Positions 46,232-55,990 are shown, counted from the first letter of the stretch. The stretch: 64,000 nucleotides of DNA from Pseudomonas sp. N3-W (GCF_024970185.1 NZ_CP103965.1:6281001-6345000); one strand, 5' to 3'. Made by a program: numbers and translations. The notes: generated by a model not told the origin, from the letters alone.

Positions 46232-47341
46232 TTATTTACCGGATTTGATCTTGGTCCAGCTGCGGGTCAGCTCACGCTGGGTCGCGGCCGGCAAGTCGGC
46301 GATTGCATACAGTTTGGCCTGCACGTCAGCAGGCGGGTAGATGCCCGGATCCGAGGTGATTTCCTTGCTCACGTACTGGGTTGCCTCGGCGTTGCCGTTC
46401 GGGAAACGCACGCTGTTGGTGATGTCGGCCATCACTTTTGGCTGCAACAGGTAGTTCATGAACTTGTAGGCACCGTCGACGTTTTCCGCGTCTTTCGGAA
46501 TCGCGACCATGTCGTAGAAGCTGCCAGCGCCTTCTTTCGGAATGGCGTAGCTGACTTTCACCTTGTCACCGGCCTCGGCAGCACGGGACTTGGCTTGCTG
46601 CACGTCACCCGAGTAGCCGACGGCTACGCAGATGTTGCCGTTGGCTAGGTCCGAGATGTACTTGGAGGAGTGGAAGTAGGTGACCGAAGGACGAATCTTG
46701 AGGAACAGGTCTTCGGCTTTCTTGATGTCTTCTTTCTTCTGGCTGTCGGTTGGCAGGCCCAGGTAGTGCAAAGCGACCGGGAGCATTTCGGTCGGCGAAT
46801 CGAGGAAGCTCACGCCGCAGCTCTTGAGCTTGGCAATGTTCTCCGGCTTGAACAGGATGTCCCAGGAATCGATGGTGTCGACGCCCAGCGCAGCCTTGAC
46901 CTTCTCCGGGTTGTAACCGATGCCGATCGAGCCCCACATGTAAGGGAAGGCGTGCTTGTTGCCCGGGTCACTGATGGACACGGCCTTGAGCAGCGACTTG
47001 TTCAGGTTGCCGTAGTTGGACAACTTGGACGTGTCCAGCTCCTGGTAGACGCCGGCCTTGATCTGCTTGGCGAGGAAGTTGTTCGACGGCACGACGATGT
47101 CGTAGCCGGACTTGCCTGCCAGCAACTTGGCTTCCAGGGTTTCGTTGCTGTCAAAAACGTCGTAGACAACCTTGATCCCGGACTCTTTCTCAAAGTTCGC
47201 GATGGTGTCCGGCGCAATATAGTCGGACCAGTTGTAGACGTGCAGCACCTTGTCGTCGGCGTGCGCTGCACCAGCCACCGCGCCCATCAGGGACATGGCG
47301 AGGAGGGTCTTGCCAGCTATCTTCATACCTAATGCCTTCAT
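46232..47341 (-). CDS. spuD: Putrescine-preferential periplasmic binding protein
   Basis: A 369-residue PotF-family binding protein. The signal peptide is [17 protein letters not shown], and the mature start is [16 protein letters not shown]. It is a close paralogue of SpuE along its whole length, but the ligand-pocket segment reads [14 protein letters not shown] with Phe in place of Trp, the putrescine-type residue. GGAG lies eight bases before the ATG at 47341. It feeds the shared SpuFGH transporter. Confidence 0.92.
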   Translation of the reverse strand: MKALGMKIAGKTLLAMSLMGAVAGAAHADDKVLHVYNWSDYIAPDTIANFEKESGIKVVYDVFDSNETLEAKLLAGKSGYDIVVPSNNFLAKQIKAGVYQELDTSKLSNYGNLNKSLLKAVSISDPGNKHAFPYMWGSIGIGYNPEKVKAALGVDTIDSWDILFKPENIAKLKSCGVSFLDSPTEMLPVALHYLGLPTDSQKKEDIKKAEDLFLKIRPSVTYFHSSKYISDLANGNICVAVGYSGDVQQAKSRAAEAGDKVKVSYAIPKEGAGSFYDMVAIPKDAENVDGAYKFMNYLLQPKVMADITNSVRFPNGNAEATQYVSKEITSDPGIYPPADVQAKLYAIADLPAATQRELTRSWTKIKSGK

Positions 47342-47430
47342 GGGTCATGCTCCAATTTTTCTTTTTAACCACTGCTCAGCGGCCTGAGATCGGGCATCCG
47401 AACAACCGGTAGTCTGGCAAGTTACAAGGC

Positions 47431-47450
47431 GGGGTTTCAAGCAAAGCCCC
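47431..47450. promoter_or_regulatory. Weak hairpin between spuC and spuD
   Basis: GGGGTTT and AAAGCCCC arms with a short loop lie in the 165-base gap between spuC and spuD. No T-run is present. The gap is long enough for a separate importer promoter. Confidence 0.45.
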
Positions 47451-47506
47451 ATCCTTTGTCTGCACTGAGCGAAGTGCCGCATCGCACCCCGCCCAGAGCC
47501 TAGCAC

Positions 47507-48871
47507 TTAGCCCTGCAACGCACTGAGGGTCAGGTCCAGGCACTTGCGTGCCTTGGTCACCAACTCATCAATCTCGGCCGGAGTAATCACCAGCGGCGGC
47601 GCGATGATCATGGTGTCGCCCACGGCGCGCATGATCAGGCCGTTATCGAAGCAGAAGGTGCGGCAAATCATGCCCACGCCCTTGCCTTCGTAACGTTTGC
47701 GCGTGGCTTTGTCCTGAACCAGTTCGATGGCCCCCAACAGACCGACGCCACGCACTTCCCCCACCAACGGGTGATCACTCAGCTCCCGTAGACGCTTTTG
47801 CAAATAAGGTGCCGTTTCGGCATGAACGCGCTCGATAATTTTCTCGTCGCGCAGGATACGGATGTTTTCCAACGCCACCGCTGCCGCCACCGGGTGCCCG
47901 GAGTAAGTGAAGCCGTGGTTGAAGTCGCCGCCCTCGTTGAGCACTTTCACCACTTCGTCACGCACGATCAGGCCACCCATCGGGATGTAGCCGGACGTCA
48001 GGCCTTTGGCGATGGTCATCATGTCGGGTTTCAAGTCGTAATGATCGCTTCCGAACCACTCACCGGTACGGCCGAAACCGCAGATCACTTCGTCCGCCAC
48101 GAACAGGATGTCGTACTTGGCGAGGATTTCCTTGATGCGCGGCCAGTAGCTGTCTGGCGGCACGATCACGCCACCGGCACCCTGGATCGGCTCGGCAATA
48201 AAGGCACCGACGTTGTCCACGCCGAGTTCCAGAATCTTCTCTTCCAGCTGATTGGCGGCCCAGATACCGAACTCTTCCGGAGTCATGTCGCCGCCTTCGC
48301 CGAACCAGTACGGCTGGGCGATGTGGACAATGCCCGGAATCGGCAAATCGCCCTGTTCGTGCATGTAGGTCATGCCGCCCAGGCTCGCGCCGGCCACGGT
48401 GGAACCGTGATAGCCGTTCTTGCGGCTGATGATGACTTTCTTCTTCGGCTGGCCCTTGATCGCCCAGTAGTGGCGAACCATACGCAGCATGGTGTCGTTG
48501 CCTTCGGAACCGGAACCGGTGAAGAACACATGGTTCATGCCTTCAGGCGCGATGTCGGCGATGGCCTTGGCCAGTTCCAGCACCGGCGGGTGGGCGGTCT
48601 GGAAGAACAGGTTGTAATAAGGCAGCTCGCGCATCTGTTTGCTGGCGGCATCGGCCAGCTCGTCACGACCGTAACCGATGGCCACGCACCACAGGCCGGC
48701 CATGCCGTCGAGGATCTTGTTGCCTTCGCTGTCCCACAGATAAACGCCCTTGGCGCTGGTGATGATGCGCGGGCCTTTCTCTTTCAGCTGTTTGAAGTCG
48801 CTGAACGGTGCCAGGTGGTGATCACTGCTCAAGGTTTGCCATTCACGGGTTTGCGGGTTGTTGCTGGTCAT
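47507..48871 (-). CDS. spuC: Putrescine-pyruvate aminotransferase
   Basis: A 454-residue class III PLP aminotransferase. PLP-site features include FTGSGSEGNDTMLRMVRHYW near residue 115, NGYHGSTVAGASLGG, DEVICGFGRTGEWFG, and the Schiff-base Lys in TIAKGLTSGYIPMGG. SpuC converts putrescine (and related diamines) to 4-aminobutanal using pyruvate. It lies between spuB and spuD on the same strand, matching the P. aeruginosa order. Confidence 0.93.
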   Translation of the reverse strand: MTSNNPQTREWQTLSSDHHLAPFSDFKQLKEKGPRIITSAKGVYLWDSEGNKILDGMAGLWCVAIGYGRDELADAASKQMRELPYYNLFFQTAHPPVLELAKAIADIAPEGMNHVFFTGSGSEGNDTMLRMVRHYWAIKGQPKKKVIISRKNGYHGSTVAGASLGGMTYMHEQGDLPIPGIVHIAQPYWFGEGGDMTPEEFGIWAANQLEEKILELGVDNVGAFIAEPIQGAGGVIVPPDSYWPRIKEILAKYDILFVADEVICGFGRTGEWFGSDHYDLKPDMMTIAKGLTSGYIPMGGLIVRDEVVKVLNEGGDFNHGFTYSGHPVAAAVALENIRILRDEKIIERVHAETAPYLQKRLRELSDHPLVGEVRGVGLLGAIELVQDKATRKRYEGKGVGMICRTFCFDNGLIMRAVGDTMIIAPPLVITPAEIDELVTKARKCLDLTLSALQG

Positions 48872-48896
48872 GCCAATTCTCCTTGTTATCGGTGAA

Positions 48897-48921
48897 GGCG
48901 CCGCTATATAGCTACGGCGCC
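48897..48921. promoter_or_regulatory. Intercistronic hairpin between spuB and spuC
   Basis: A perfect seven-base GC stem GGCGCCG/CGGCGCC encloses an 11-base AT-rich loop within the 57-base spuB-spuC gap. No T-run follows. Confidence 0.6.
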
Positions 48922-48928
48922 CGGCGCA

Positions 48929-50287
48929 TCAGACGGCGAAGAGCAGGAATTCCCGCTCCCACGAACTGATCACGCGCTTGAAGTTTTCATGCTCGGCCCG
49001 CTTGACCGCGACGTAGCCAGTGATGAATTTCTTGCCCAGGTATTTCTCGATGGTCGCGCTGTGTTCCATACGCTCCAGCGCGTCCTCGATGGTCAGTGGC
49101 AGGCGCAGGTTGCGGCGCTCATAGCCACGGCCCACCACTGGGGCACTCGGGTTGATGCCTTCGACCATGCCGATGAAACCGCAGAGCAGGCTCGCGGCAA
49201 TCGCCAGGTACGGGTTGGCGTCGGCGCCCGGCAGACGGTTTTCCACCCGACGGTTCTGCGGCCCCGCGTCCGGAACCCGCAGGCCCACGGTGCGGTTTTC
49301 TTCGCCCCACTCCACGTTCACCGGTGCCGATGTGTCTGGCAGGAAGCGGCGGAACGAGTTGACGTTGGGCGCGAACAGCGGCAGCAACTCAGGAATGAAT
49401 TTCTGCAGGCCACCGATGTGATTCAGGAACAACTGGCTCATGGTCCCGTCTTCATTGGAGAAGACGTTCTTGCCGGTCTCGATGTCGATGATGCTCTGGT
49501 GCAAGTGCATCGCACTGCCCGGCTCGCCGGTCATGGGCTTGGCCATGAAGGTGGCGGCCACGTTGTGCTTGAGCGCGGCTTCGCGCATGGTGCGTTTGAA
49601 CACCAGAATCTGGTCGGCCAGCGACAACGCGTCGCCGTGACGGAAGTTGATTTCCATCTGCGCCGTGCCGTCCTCGTGGATCAGCGTGTCGAGGTCCAGC
49701 TCCTGCAATTCGCACCAGTCATAGACGTCTTCGAACAGCGGATCGAATTCGTTCGCCGCCTCGATGGAGAACGACTGACGACCGGTTTCCGGGCGACCGG
49801 AACGGCCAATCGGCGGTTGCAGCGGAAAGTCCGGGTCTTCGCAGCGCTTGGTCAGGTAGAACTCCATTTCCGGCGCCACGATGGGCTGCCAGCCGCGGTC
49901 GGAGTAGAGTTTCAGGACTTTCTTCAGGACGTTGCGCGGCGACAGCTCGATCGGGTTGCCTTGCTTGTCATAAGTGTCGTGGATCACCTGCGCGGTGGGC
50001 TCGATGGCCCAAGGCACCAGGAACACGGCGTTCTGGTCGGGACGGCAGATCATGTCGATGTCGGCCGGGTCGAGCAGTTCGTAATAGATGTCGTCTTCGA
50101 CATAGTCGCCGGTCACGGTCTGTAATAGAACGCTTTCGGGCAGGCGCATGCCTTTTTCGGCGATGAACTTGTTGGTCGGCGAGATCTTGCCCCGGGTGAT
50201 ACCGGTCAAGTCGCCAATCATGCATTCGACTTCTGTGATCTTGTGGTCTTTCAACCAATCGGTGAGCTGGTCGAGGTTGTTACTCAT
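48929..50287 (-). CDS. spuB: Gamma-glutamylpolyamine synthetase (glutamine-synthetase-like)
   Basis: A 452-residue glutamine-synthetase-fold ligase of the PuuA type. It has an N-terminal beta-grasp (ITEVECMIGDLTGITRGKISP), catalytic EMEFYLT, the glutamate-binding GSAMHLHQSI and NRTVGLRVPDAGPQNRRVENRLPGADANPYL. It joins glutamate to putrescine or longer polyamines, using ATP, in the first step of the gamma-glutamyl route. In PAO1 spuA lies immediately upstream; here that position holds only a truncated remnant. Confidence 0.9.
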   Translation of the reverse strand: MSNNLDQLTDWLKDHKITEVECMIGDLTGITRGKISPTNKFIAEKGMRLPESVLLQTVTGDYVEDDIYYELLDPADIDMICRPDQNAVFLVPWAIEPTAQVIHDTYDKQGNPIELSPRNVLKKVLKLYSDRGWQPIVAPEMEFYLTKRCEDPDFPLQPPIGRSGRPETGRQSFSIEAANEFDPLFEDVYDWCELQELDLDTLIHEDGTAQMEINFRHGDALSLADQILVFKRTMREAALKHNVAATFMAKPMTGEPGSAMHLHQSIIDIETGKNVFSNEDGTMSQLFLNHIGGLQKFIPELLPLFAPNVNSFRRFLPDTSAPVNVEWGEENRTVGLRVPDAGPQNRRVENRLPGADANPYLAIAASLLCGFIGMVEGINPSAPVVGRGYERRNLRLPLTIEDALERMEHSATIEKYLGKKFITGYVAVKRAEHENFKRVISSWEREFLLFAV

Positions 50288-50323
50288 AAATGCCTCTAGG
50301 CTGGATTTCCTGAGTATTGGGAC

Positions 50324-50641
50324 TCAGGCGTTGGGACGCATCGGCGTCGCAGAGTGTTGTGCGCCACGGCGTGCAGAATCATGAGCACGGCCATACACAC
50401 AGGCGAGACCGCACACGTTAAAAGGTTCTATATTGGAGAGGCAAACGGTAAACAGGCTGCCATCCAGACCGTCAATAATATCGGGCGGATTGCGCTGTTC
50501 GGAACGGGATGGAAGTATCGCTGGCCGGCCCTTGGCAACGATGGCCACGGCGCGGACGCAAAGATCGCCACTGATGTGATAAGCATCCAGACCGGGCTTC
50601 AAAGAGCCAGCGGTGGCGCCGATTAACGGCAGGCGAGACAT
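50324..50641 (-). pseudogene. spuA: Truncated spuA remnant (gamma-glutamyl-GABA hydrolase)
   Basis: The frame of 105 codons starts MSRLPLIG-T and continues with GL-AYHISGD--VRAVA-AKG, then DGLDG-LFT---SN-EPF and a G-AHD-AR element. These match, in order, the first 100 or so residues of SpuA/PuuD-type class I amidotransferases as I know them. The remaining 150 residues, including the catalytic Cys of the G-x-C-x-G elbow and the His/Glu, are gone; the frame ends 37 bases before spuB. Several conserved positions have drifted (for example GSPSN to VCLSN). Position and orientation are those of spuA in P. aeruginosa. A search against SpuA would settle it. Confidence 0.75.
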
Positions 50642-50919
50642 GAAGCACCCCGGTATTATTGCTGTTATGGGTTTGAATCGAGCTTAGCCTTGTTCATTTT
50701 TTTACACAACACCCCCGTAAAAAATACAACACGGCCCGCTCAAGCCCGCGGACGCCAACTCGTCCAACGGCTAAAAAATGCCCCAAAGTGCCTCAAAAAA
50801 GCCCTTCGAGCCCTTTTTCAGGGCAAAAAAGGCCTCGCTTGACTTCGGCATGCCGTTCGGGTTGACTGAAACCCGAAGAGATCAATGATTGATATTTTTA
50901 ACAACAAAGGTGTTGCATC
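50642..50919. other. Divergent promoter region of spuI and the spuA remnant/spuB
   Basis: This gap of about 280 bases is AT-rich in its first half (a T-run near 50695 and A-rich segments near 50720 and 50775). It has a small hairpin GCCCT-N5-AGGGC at 50810-50824. Promoters for both directions probably lie here. No gene is seen. Confidence 0.5.
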
Positions 50920-52296
50920 ATGTCGGTACCCCCGCGTGCCGTTCAGCTTAACGAAGCGAACGCGTTCCTTAAGGAACATCCTGAGGTTCTGTACGTTGAC
51001 CTTCTGATTGCGGATATGAATGGTGTGGTGCGCGGCAAGCGCATCGAACGCACCAGCCTCCACAAGGTTTACGAGAAAGGCATCAACCTGCCGGCCTCTC
51101 TATTTGCTCTGGATATCAATGGCTCGACGGTGGAAAGCACCGGCCTGGGCCTGGACATCGGCGACGCTGACCGAATCTGTTATCCAATCCCCGACACCCT
51201 GTGCAATGAGCCCTGGCAGAAGCGCCCTACCGCGCAACTGTTGATGACCATGCACGAACTCGAAGGTGAACCTTTCTTCGCCGATCCTCGCGAAGTGCTG
51301 CGTCAGGTCGTGGCCAAGTTCGATGAACTGGGACTGACCATCTGCGCCGCGTTCGAACTGGAGTTCTACCTGATCGACCAGGAGAACGTGAACGGTCGAC
51401 CGCAACCGCCTCGCTCGCCGATCTCCGGCAAACGTCCGCACTCGACACAGGTCTACCTGATCGACGACCTCGACGAATACGTCGACTGCCTCCAGGACAT
51501 TCTGGAAGGTGCCAAAGAGCAAGGCATCCCGGCCGACGCCATCGTCAAGGAAAGTGCCCCGGCGCAGTTCGAAGTGAACCTGCACCACGTGGCCGACCCG
51601 ATCAAGGCATGCGACTACGCCGTCCTGCTCAAGCGCCTGATCAAGAACATCGCCTACGACCATGAAATGGACACCACCTTCATGGCCAAGCCTTACCCAG
51701 GCCAGGCGGGTAATGGTTTGCACGTCCACATCTCAATTCTCGACAAAGATGGCAAGAATATTTTTGCCAGTGAGGATCCCGAGCAGAACGCCGCACTGCG
51801 TCACGCGATCGGCGGTGTGCTCGAGACCCTACCGGCGCAGATGGCTTTCCTGTGCCCGAACGTCAACTCGTACCGTCGTTTCGGCGCACAGTTCTACGTG
51901 CCGAACTCGCCGTGCTGGGGCCTGGATAACCGCACCGTCGCGATTCGCGTACCGACCGGTTCCTCCGATGCCGTGCGCATCGAACACCGCGTAGCCGGCG
52001 CCGACGCCAACCCGTACCTGCTGATGGCTTCGGTCCTGGCAGGCGTGCACCACGGCCTGACCAACAAGATCGAGCCTGGCGCACCGGTGGAAGGCAACAG
52101 CTACGAGCAGAACGAGCAAAGCCTGCCGAACAACCTGCGCGATGCATTGCGCGAGCTGGACGACAGCGAAGTCATGGCCAAGTACATCGATCCGAAATAC
52201 ATCGATATCTTTGTGGCCTGCAAGGAAAGCGAGCTGGAGGAGTTCGAACACTCCATCTCCGACCTTGAGTACAACTGGTACCTGCATACCGTTTAA
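50920..52296 (+). CDS. spuI: Glutamine-synthetase-like gamma-glutamylpolyamine synthetase
   Basis: A 458-residue glutamine-synthetase-fold enzyme, divergent from the spuB operon as spuI is in P. aeruginosa. Motifs include YVDLLIADMNGVVRGKRIER, FELEFYLIDQ, NGLHVHISILDKDG, the CPNVNSYRRF block and VGTxxx-type RIEHRVAGADANPYL. It is related to but clearly distinct from SpuB, so the two may prefer different polyamines. AAAGG lies about nine bases before the ATG at 50920. It is monocistronic, with a strong terminator. Confidence 0.9.
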   Translation: MSVPPRAVQLNEANAFLKEHPEVLYVDLLIADMNGVVRGKRIERTSLHKVYEKGINLPASLFALDINGSTVESTGLGLDIGDADRICYPIPDTLCNEPWQKRPTAQLLMTMHELEGEPFFADPREVLRQVVAKFDELGLTICAAFELEFYLIDQENVNGRPQPPRSPISGKRPHSTQVYLIDDLDEYVDCLQDILEGAKEQGIPADAIVKESAPAQFEVNLHHVADPIKACDYAVLLKRLIKNIAYDHEMDTTFMAKPYPGQAGNGLHVHISILDKDGKNIFASEDPEQNAALRHAIGGVLETLPAQMAFLCPNVNSYRRFGAQFYVPNSPCWGLDNRTVAIRVPTGSSDAVRIEHRVAGADANPYLLMASVLAGVHHGLTNKIEPGAPVEGNSYEQNEQSLPNNLRDALRELDDSEVMAKYIDPKYIDIFVACKESELEEFEHSISDLEYNWYLHTV

Positions 52297-52308
52297 GCGG
52301 TTGCAGTG

Positions 52309-52347
52309 AAAAAAACGCCGCCGGCCTGAGTGCCTGCGGCGTTTTTT
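52309..52347 (+). terminator. Rho-independent terminator of spuI
   Basis: Stem AAAAAACGCCGC / GCGGCGTTTTTT with a 14-base loop and a T-run lies 13 bases after the spuI stop. Confidence 0.92.
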
Positions 52348-52503
52348 ATGCCTGCCATTCTCTGCCGAAAATTCCACCGGATAACAAGGAAATAGCTTAC
52401 GGCATCATCTGACAAAGCTTATAGAGACACCCAGGCTGCAATCTCACACTCAAGAACGCCGGGGCCTGCCCGGCCTTCTTCCAGAGTGTCGAGAACAATA
52501 ACC

Positions 52504-53253
52504 ATGAAAAAACAGCTCTCTGGTGCAGTTGCATTGATCATCGCCGGCTTGTGCAGCATCGCTTGGGCAACGACGGGACAGCCCCCGGCATGGAGTTACA
52601 CCGCGCCCACCGGCCCGGAAAACTGGGGCGAATTGCACAGCGAATATGAACGCTGCACATCCGGCAAAGCCCAGTCACCCATCGATATAGATACAGCAGT
52701 CCAGACAGAATCTGGGCCGCTGACGTTCGCCTATCAGCCGGGCCACGCGGTTGTCCTGAACAACGGCCATACCATCGAAGTGTCTCCCGTAAATGCGGGC
52801 AGCATCACGCTGGCCTCTGGCAACTATTCACTCGTGCAGCTGCACTTCCATACGCCCAGCGAAGAAAAAATCCAGGGGCGCACCTACCCGCTGAATGCGC
52901 ACCTCGTCCACCGCAACGCAGTTGGTGAGCTCGCAGTCGTTGCGCTGCTGTTTGAAGAAGGTGCACACAACCCGACACTGGAGCGGATCCTGGCAAACAT
53001 GCCAGGCAATACGGGCGGCGTTGCGAACCTGGACAGGCTGAGCGTCATCGATCTCTTGCCCACGACTCACAAGCACTACGCCTACAGCGGATCCCTGACG
53101 ACGCCCCCCTGTACCGAAGACGTACGCTGGCATGTGCTTTCCACCGTCATGCAACTTTCCCCGGCGCAACTGCAGGCCTTCCAGGCGCTGTACCCGATGA
53201 ATGCCCGCCCTGTTCAACCCCTCAATGGCCGGCAGGTGCATATCGGTGGCTAA
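52504..53253 (+). CDS. Alpha-class carbonic anhydrase, periplasmic
   Basis: A 249-residue exported enzyme (signal peptide to about residue 22) that hydrates CO2 to bicarbonate. Zinc ligands are H114 and H116 in VQLHFHTPSE and H133 in NAHLVHRN. C51 (ERCTSGKAQSPID) and C203 (LTTPPCTE) form the usual disulfide. The TTPPC substrate-site motif is intact. The ATG at 52504 gives a normal signal peptide; a GTG six codons earlier is possible. Codon use in the first half includes ATA and ACA, less GC-biased than its neighbours, which may mean acquisition. Confidence 0.9.
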   Translation: MKKQLSGAVALIIAGLCSIAWATTGQPPAWSYTAPTGPENWGELHSEYERCTSGKAQSPIDIDTAVQTESGPLTFAYQPGHAVVLNNGHTIEVSPVNAGSITLASGNYSLVQLHFHTPSEEKIQGRTYPLNAHLVHRNAVGELAVVALLFEEGAHNPTLERILANMPGNTGGVANLDRLSVIDLLPTTHKHYAYSGSLTTPPCTEDVRWHVLSTVMQLSPAQLQAFQALYPMNARPVQPLNGRQVHIGG

Positions 53254-53343
53254 AGTGTCTGAGGGGTGACACGGGCAGCGGGCCCTGTACAGACAAGGTG
53301 CAATGCGCCTCGTACAATGCCCGCTGCCTTGCAGGAGACACCC

Positions 53344-53982
53344 ATGACCCGACTCGCCACCCCACGCAAACCCCGCGCCCGCAGCCAGGGCCGGATCGAT
53401 TCGATCCTTGATGCCGCCCGCACGCTGTTGGCGACCGAAGGCGTGGCCAGTCTGTCGATCTACAGTGTCGCCGAGCGCGCGCAGATTCCGCCCTCCTCCG
53501 TCTACCACTTCTTCGCCAGCGTTCCGGCGCTGCTGGAAGCGCTGACTGCCGATGTTCACGCCGCGTTTCGCGCCTGCCTGCAAGCCCCTATCGACCACGA
53601 AGCCCTCAACGGCTGGCGCGACCTGTCGCGGCTGGTGGAACAGCGCATGCTCGATATCTATGACGAAGACGCCGCCGCCCGCCAGCTGATCCTCGCGCAG
53701 CACGGCCTGACCGAAGTGACCCAGGCCGACCGTCAGCACGACATCGAACTGGGCGACCTGATGCACAAGCTGTTCGATCATCATTTCGAGCTGCCAAGAC
53801 TGCCGACGGACGTCGATGTGTTTGCCCTGGCGATGGAGCTGGGCGACCGCGTTTACGCGCGCTCAGTGCAGTTGCACGGGCAGATCACGCCGCGCATGGC
53901 CGAGGAAGGGATGCGAGTGTTTGATGCGTATCTGGGGCTGTATCTGCCGCCGTATTTGCCCAAGCGCGCTATTCCAGCCTGA
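53344..53982 (+). CDS. TetR-family transcriptional regulator
   Basis: A 212-residue regulator with an N-terminal TetR helix-turn-helix (residues about 18-65: RIDSILDAARTLLATEGVASLSIYSVAERAQIPPSSVYHFF) and a helical ligand domain. CAGGAGA precedes the ATG at 53344; upstream codons belong to the intergenic region. It follows the carbonic anhydrase gene by about 90 bases on the same strand. The ligand and target are unknown. Confidence 0.85.
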   Translation: MTRLATPRKPRARSQGRIDSILDAARTLLATEGVASLSIYSVAERAQIPPSSVYHFFASVPALLEALTADVHAAFRACLQAPIDHEALNGWRDLSRLVEQRMLDIYDEDAAARQLILAQHGLTEVTQADRQHDIELGDLMHKLFDHHFELPRLPTDVDVFALAMELGDRVYARSVQLHGQITPRMAEEGMRVFDAYLGLYLPPYLPKRAIPA

Positions 53983-54001
53983 TTCTTTATTGGCCTGACC
54001 G

Positions 54002-54073
54002 GCCCCTTCGCGAGCAAGCTCGCTCCCACAGGAGTATGCATTCCACTGTGGGAGCGAGCCTGCTCGCGAAGGC
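54002..54073. repeat. REP inverted pair
   Basis: GCCCCTTCGCGAGCAAGCTCGCTCCCACAG and CTGTGGGAGCGAGCCTGCTCGCGAAGGCC are inverted with a short spacer, between convergent genes. Confidence 0.9.
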
Positions 54074-54104
54074 CGCTCTGCCGAACTCACTGACTCAAAC
54101 GCAT

Positions 54105-54139
54105 AAAAAAACCCCGAAGGGCTCAAACCTTTCGGGGTT
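54105..54139 (-). terminator. Rho-independent terminator of the ssu operon
   Basis: On the minus strand the stem AACCCCGAA...TTCGGGGTT, continued by two C-G pairs, is followed by a T-run. It lies 18 bases downstream of the ssuF stop. Confidence 0.9.
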
Positions 54140-54156
54140 GTTGTTGGCGCACGCGC

Positions 54157-54372
54157 TTACAACTTGGCGATCGACACCTCGGTGGATTTCACGAACGCGA
54201 TCACTTCGCTGCCGACCACCAGTTCCAGCTCTTTCACCGAACGGGTGGTGATGACGGAAGTGACGATGCCGGACGCGGTCTGCACGTCGATTTCCGACAG
54301 CACGTCACCCAGCACGATTTCCTTGATCGAGCCTTTGAACTGGTTACGAACGTTGATGGCTTTGATAGTCAT
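54157..54372 (-). CDS. ssuF: Molybdopterin/TOBE-domain protein of the sulfonate operon
   Basis: A 71-residue single Mop/TOBE domain (MTIKAINVRNQFKGSIKEIV, then VKELELVVGSEVIAFVKSTEVSI). It closes the ssu operon, as ssuF does in P. putida, where it is needed for some sulfonate-sulfur use. Mop folds bind oxyanions such as molybdate; what SsuF binds is unknown. Confidence 0.88.
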   Translation of the reverse strand: MTIKAINVRNQFKGSIKEIVLGDVLSEIDVQTASGIVTSVITTRSVKELELVVGSEVIAFVKSTEVSIAKL

Positions 54373-54404
54373 GATGTTGATTCCTGTCGTTGATGAGGCT
54401 TGAG

Positions 54405-55211
54405 TTATTGAGCCCAGCGCAATTGCGTAGGCAATGGTGAAACGGGTTCCGGTTCCGGCGGTTCGCCGGGCAGTGACAGCACGCGATTGAGGACTTCGGT
54501 TTCCAGCGCCGCCAAGCGATGCGAGCCGCGTACCCGAGGGCGTGGCAGCTCCACATGCAGGTCAAGGCCGACTTCGCCCTCTTCGATCAGAATCACCCGA
54601 TCGGCAATTGCCACCGCTTCACTGACGTCATGGGTGACCAGCAACACGGTGAAACCATGTTTGCGCCAGAGCCGCTCGATCAGTTGCTGCATCTCGATTC
54701 GGGTCAGGGCATCCAGTGCACCCAGCGGTTCGTCCAGCAGCAACAGACGCGGCTGGTGGATCAATGCGCGAGCCAGCGCCACACGCTGCTTCTGGCCACC
54801 GGACAATGCGGCTGGCCACTCGTTGGCGCGATCAGCCAGGCCCACCGACTCCAGAGCCTCCAGCGCTTGCGGTCGCCAGTTGCCCTTGAGCCCGAGACCG
54901 ACATTGTCGATGACCTTTTTCCAAGGCAGCAGACGCGCTTCCTGGAACATCAGCCGGGTGTCCTCATGCGCATCGCTCAGCGGCGCCGCGCCGGCGAGCA
55001 ATTCCCCCCCTGTGGGTAGATCGAGGCCGGCGAGCAAACGCAGCAAAGTACTTTTGCCGCACCCGCTACGGCCCACCACGGCAACGAACTGACCGGCCGG
55101 TATGTGCAGGTCGATCTCGCGCAGCACCTGCCGCGAACCGAAGGTCTTTTGCAGCTTGCGCACCGCCAGCGGAATCCCGCGCAGCAGGCGTGGAGGTTGT
55201 TGAGCCGTCAT
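54405..55211 (-). CDS. ssuB: Aliphatic sulfonate ABC importer ATPase
   Basis: A 268-residue ATPase of the nitrate/taurine/sulfonate importer class. It has Walker A GRSGCGKS at residues 47-54, [12 protein letters not shown], the signature [17 protein letters not shown] and Walker [13 protein letters not shown]. The ATG at 55211 overlaps the ssuC stop in ATGA. It powers SsuC for uptake of alkanesulfonates. Confidence 0.94.
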   Translation of the reverse strand: MTAQQPPRLLRGIPLAVRKLQKTFGSRQVLREIDLHIPAGQFVAVVGRSGCGKSTLLRLLAGLDLPTGGELLAGAAPLSDAHEDTRLMFQEARLLPWKKVIDNVGLGLKGNWRPQALEALESVGLADRANEWPAALSGGQKQRVALARALIHQPRLLLLDEPLGALDALTRIEMQQLIERLWRKHGFTVLLVTHDVSEAVAIADRVILIEEGEVGLDLHVELPRPRVRGSHRLAALETEVLNRVLSLPGEPPEPEPVSPLPTQLRWAQ

Positions 55212-55990
55212 GCAGCGCCTCCCTTGGCAACCTGATACGCCGGATGCCAGCGCAGCCAAACGCGCTCAAGTCCACGGGCCGCCACATCGGCCAGTTTGCC
55301 GAGCACCGCGTACAACAGAATCGCTACGACCACGACGTCAGTCTGCAAGAACTCCCGGGCATTCATCGCCAGATAGCCGATGCCGGAGCTGGCGGAAATG
55401 GTTTCCGCGACGATCAGCGTCAGCCACATGAAGCCCAGCGCAAAGCGCACACCCACCAGAATCGATGGCAGTGCTCCCGGCAGAATCACCTGGCGGAACA
55501 GGCTGAAACCGGACAACCCATAGCTGCGCGCCATCTCCACCAGCGCCGGGTCGACATTGCGGATGCCGTGATAGGTGTTGAGATAAATCGGGAACACTGT
55601 GCCCAGCGCCACCAGGAAAATCTTCGCCGATTCATCGATGCCGAACCACAGGATCACCAGCGGGATCAGCGCCAGGTGCGGCACGTTGCGCACCATCTGT
55701 ACCGAACTGTCGAGCAGGCGTTCGCCCCATTTCGACAGGCCGGTGATAAAGCCCAGCGCCAGACCGATACCGCCGCCAATCAGGAAACCGACGGCGGCAC
55801 GCCAACTGCTGATCGCCAGGTGGGTCCAGATATCACCGCTGCGGACCAGGTTCACGGCGGCTTCAATCACCGCCACCGGCGAGGGCAGAATCCGCGTCGA
55901 CAACCAGCCCGCCGACACCGACAACTGCCACACCGCCAGCAACAACACCGGCAACGCCCACGGCGCGAGGTTGTGAATAAATTTCTTCAT
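55208..55990 (-). CDS. ssuC: Aliphatic sulfonate ABC importer permease
   Basis: A 260-residue inner-membrane permease with about six hydrophobic segments and the EAA-type loop [24 protein letters not shown]. It begins eight bases after ssuD ends and overlaps ssuB, in one operon with them. Confidence 0.94.
   Translation of the reverse strand: MKKFIHNLAPWALPVLLLAVWQLSVSAGWLSTRILPSPVAVIEAAVNLVRSGDIWTHLAISSWRAAVGFLIGGGIGLALGFITGLSKWGERLLDSSVQMVRNVPHLALIPLVILWFGIDESAKIFLVALGTVFPIYLNTYHGIRNVDPALVEMARSYGLSGFSLFRQVILPGALPSILVGVRFALGFMWLTLIVAETISASSGIGYLAMNAREFLQTDVVVVAILLYAVLGKLADVAARGLERVWLRWHPAYQVAKGGAA

Noticed and set aside
50354..50626. Ninety-codon plus-strand frame between spuB and spuI
   Set aside because: Antisense to the spuA remnant, no ribosome-binding site and no recognisable similarity.
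54105..54139. Hairpin downstream of ssuF considered as a riboswitch for the Mop-domain gene
   Set aside because: It lies behind the stop codon and has a T-run on the ssu strand, which is an ordinary terminator.
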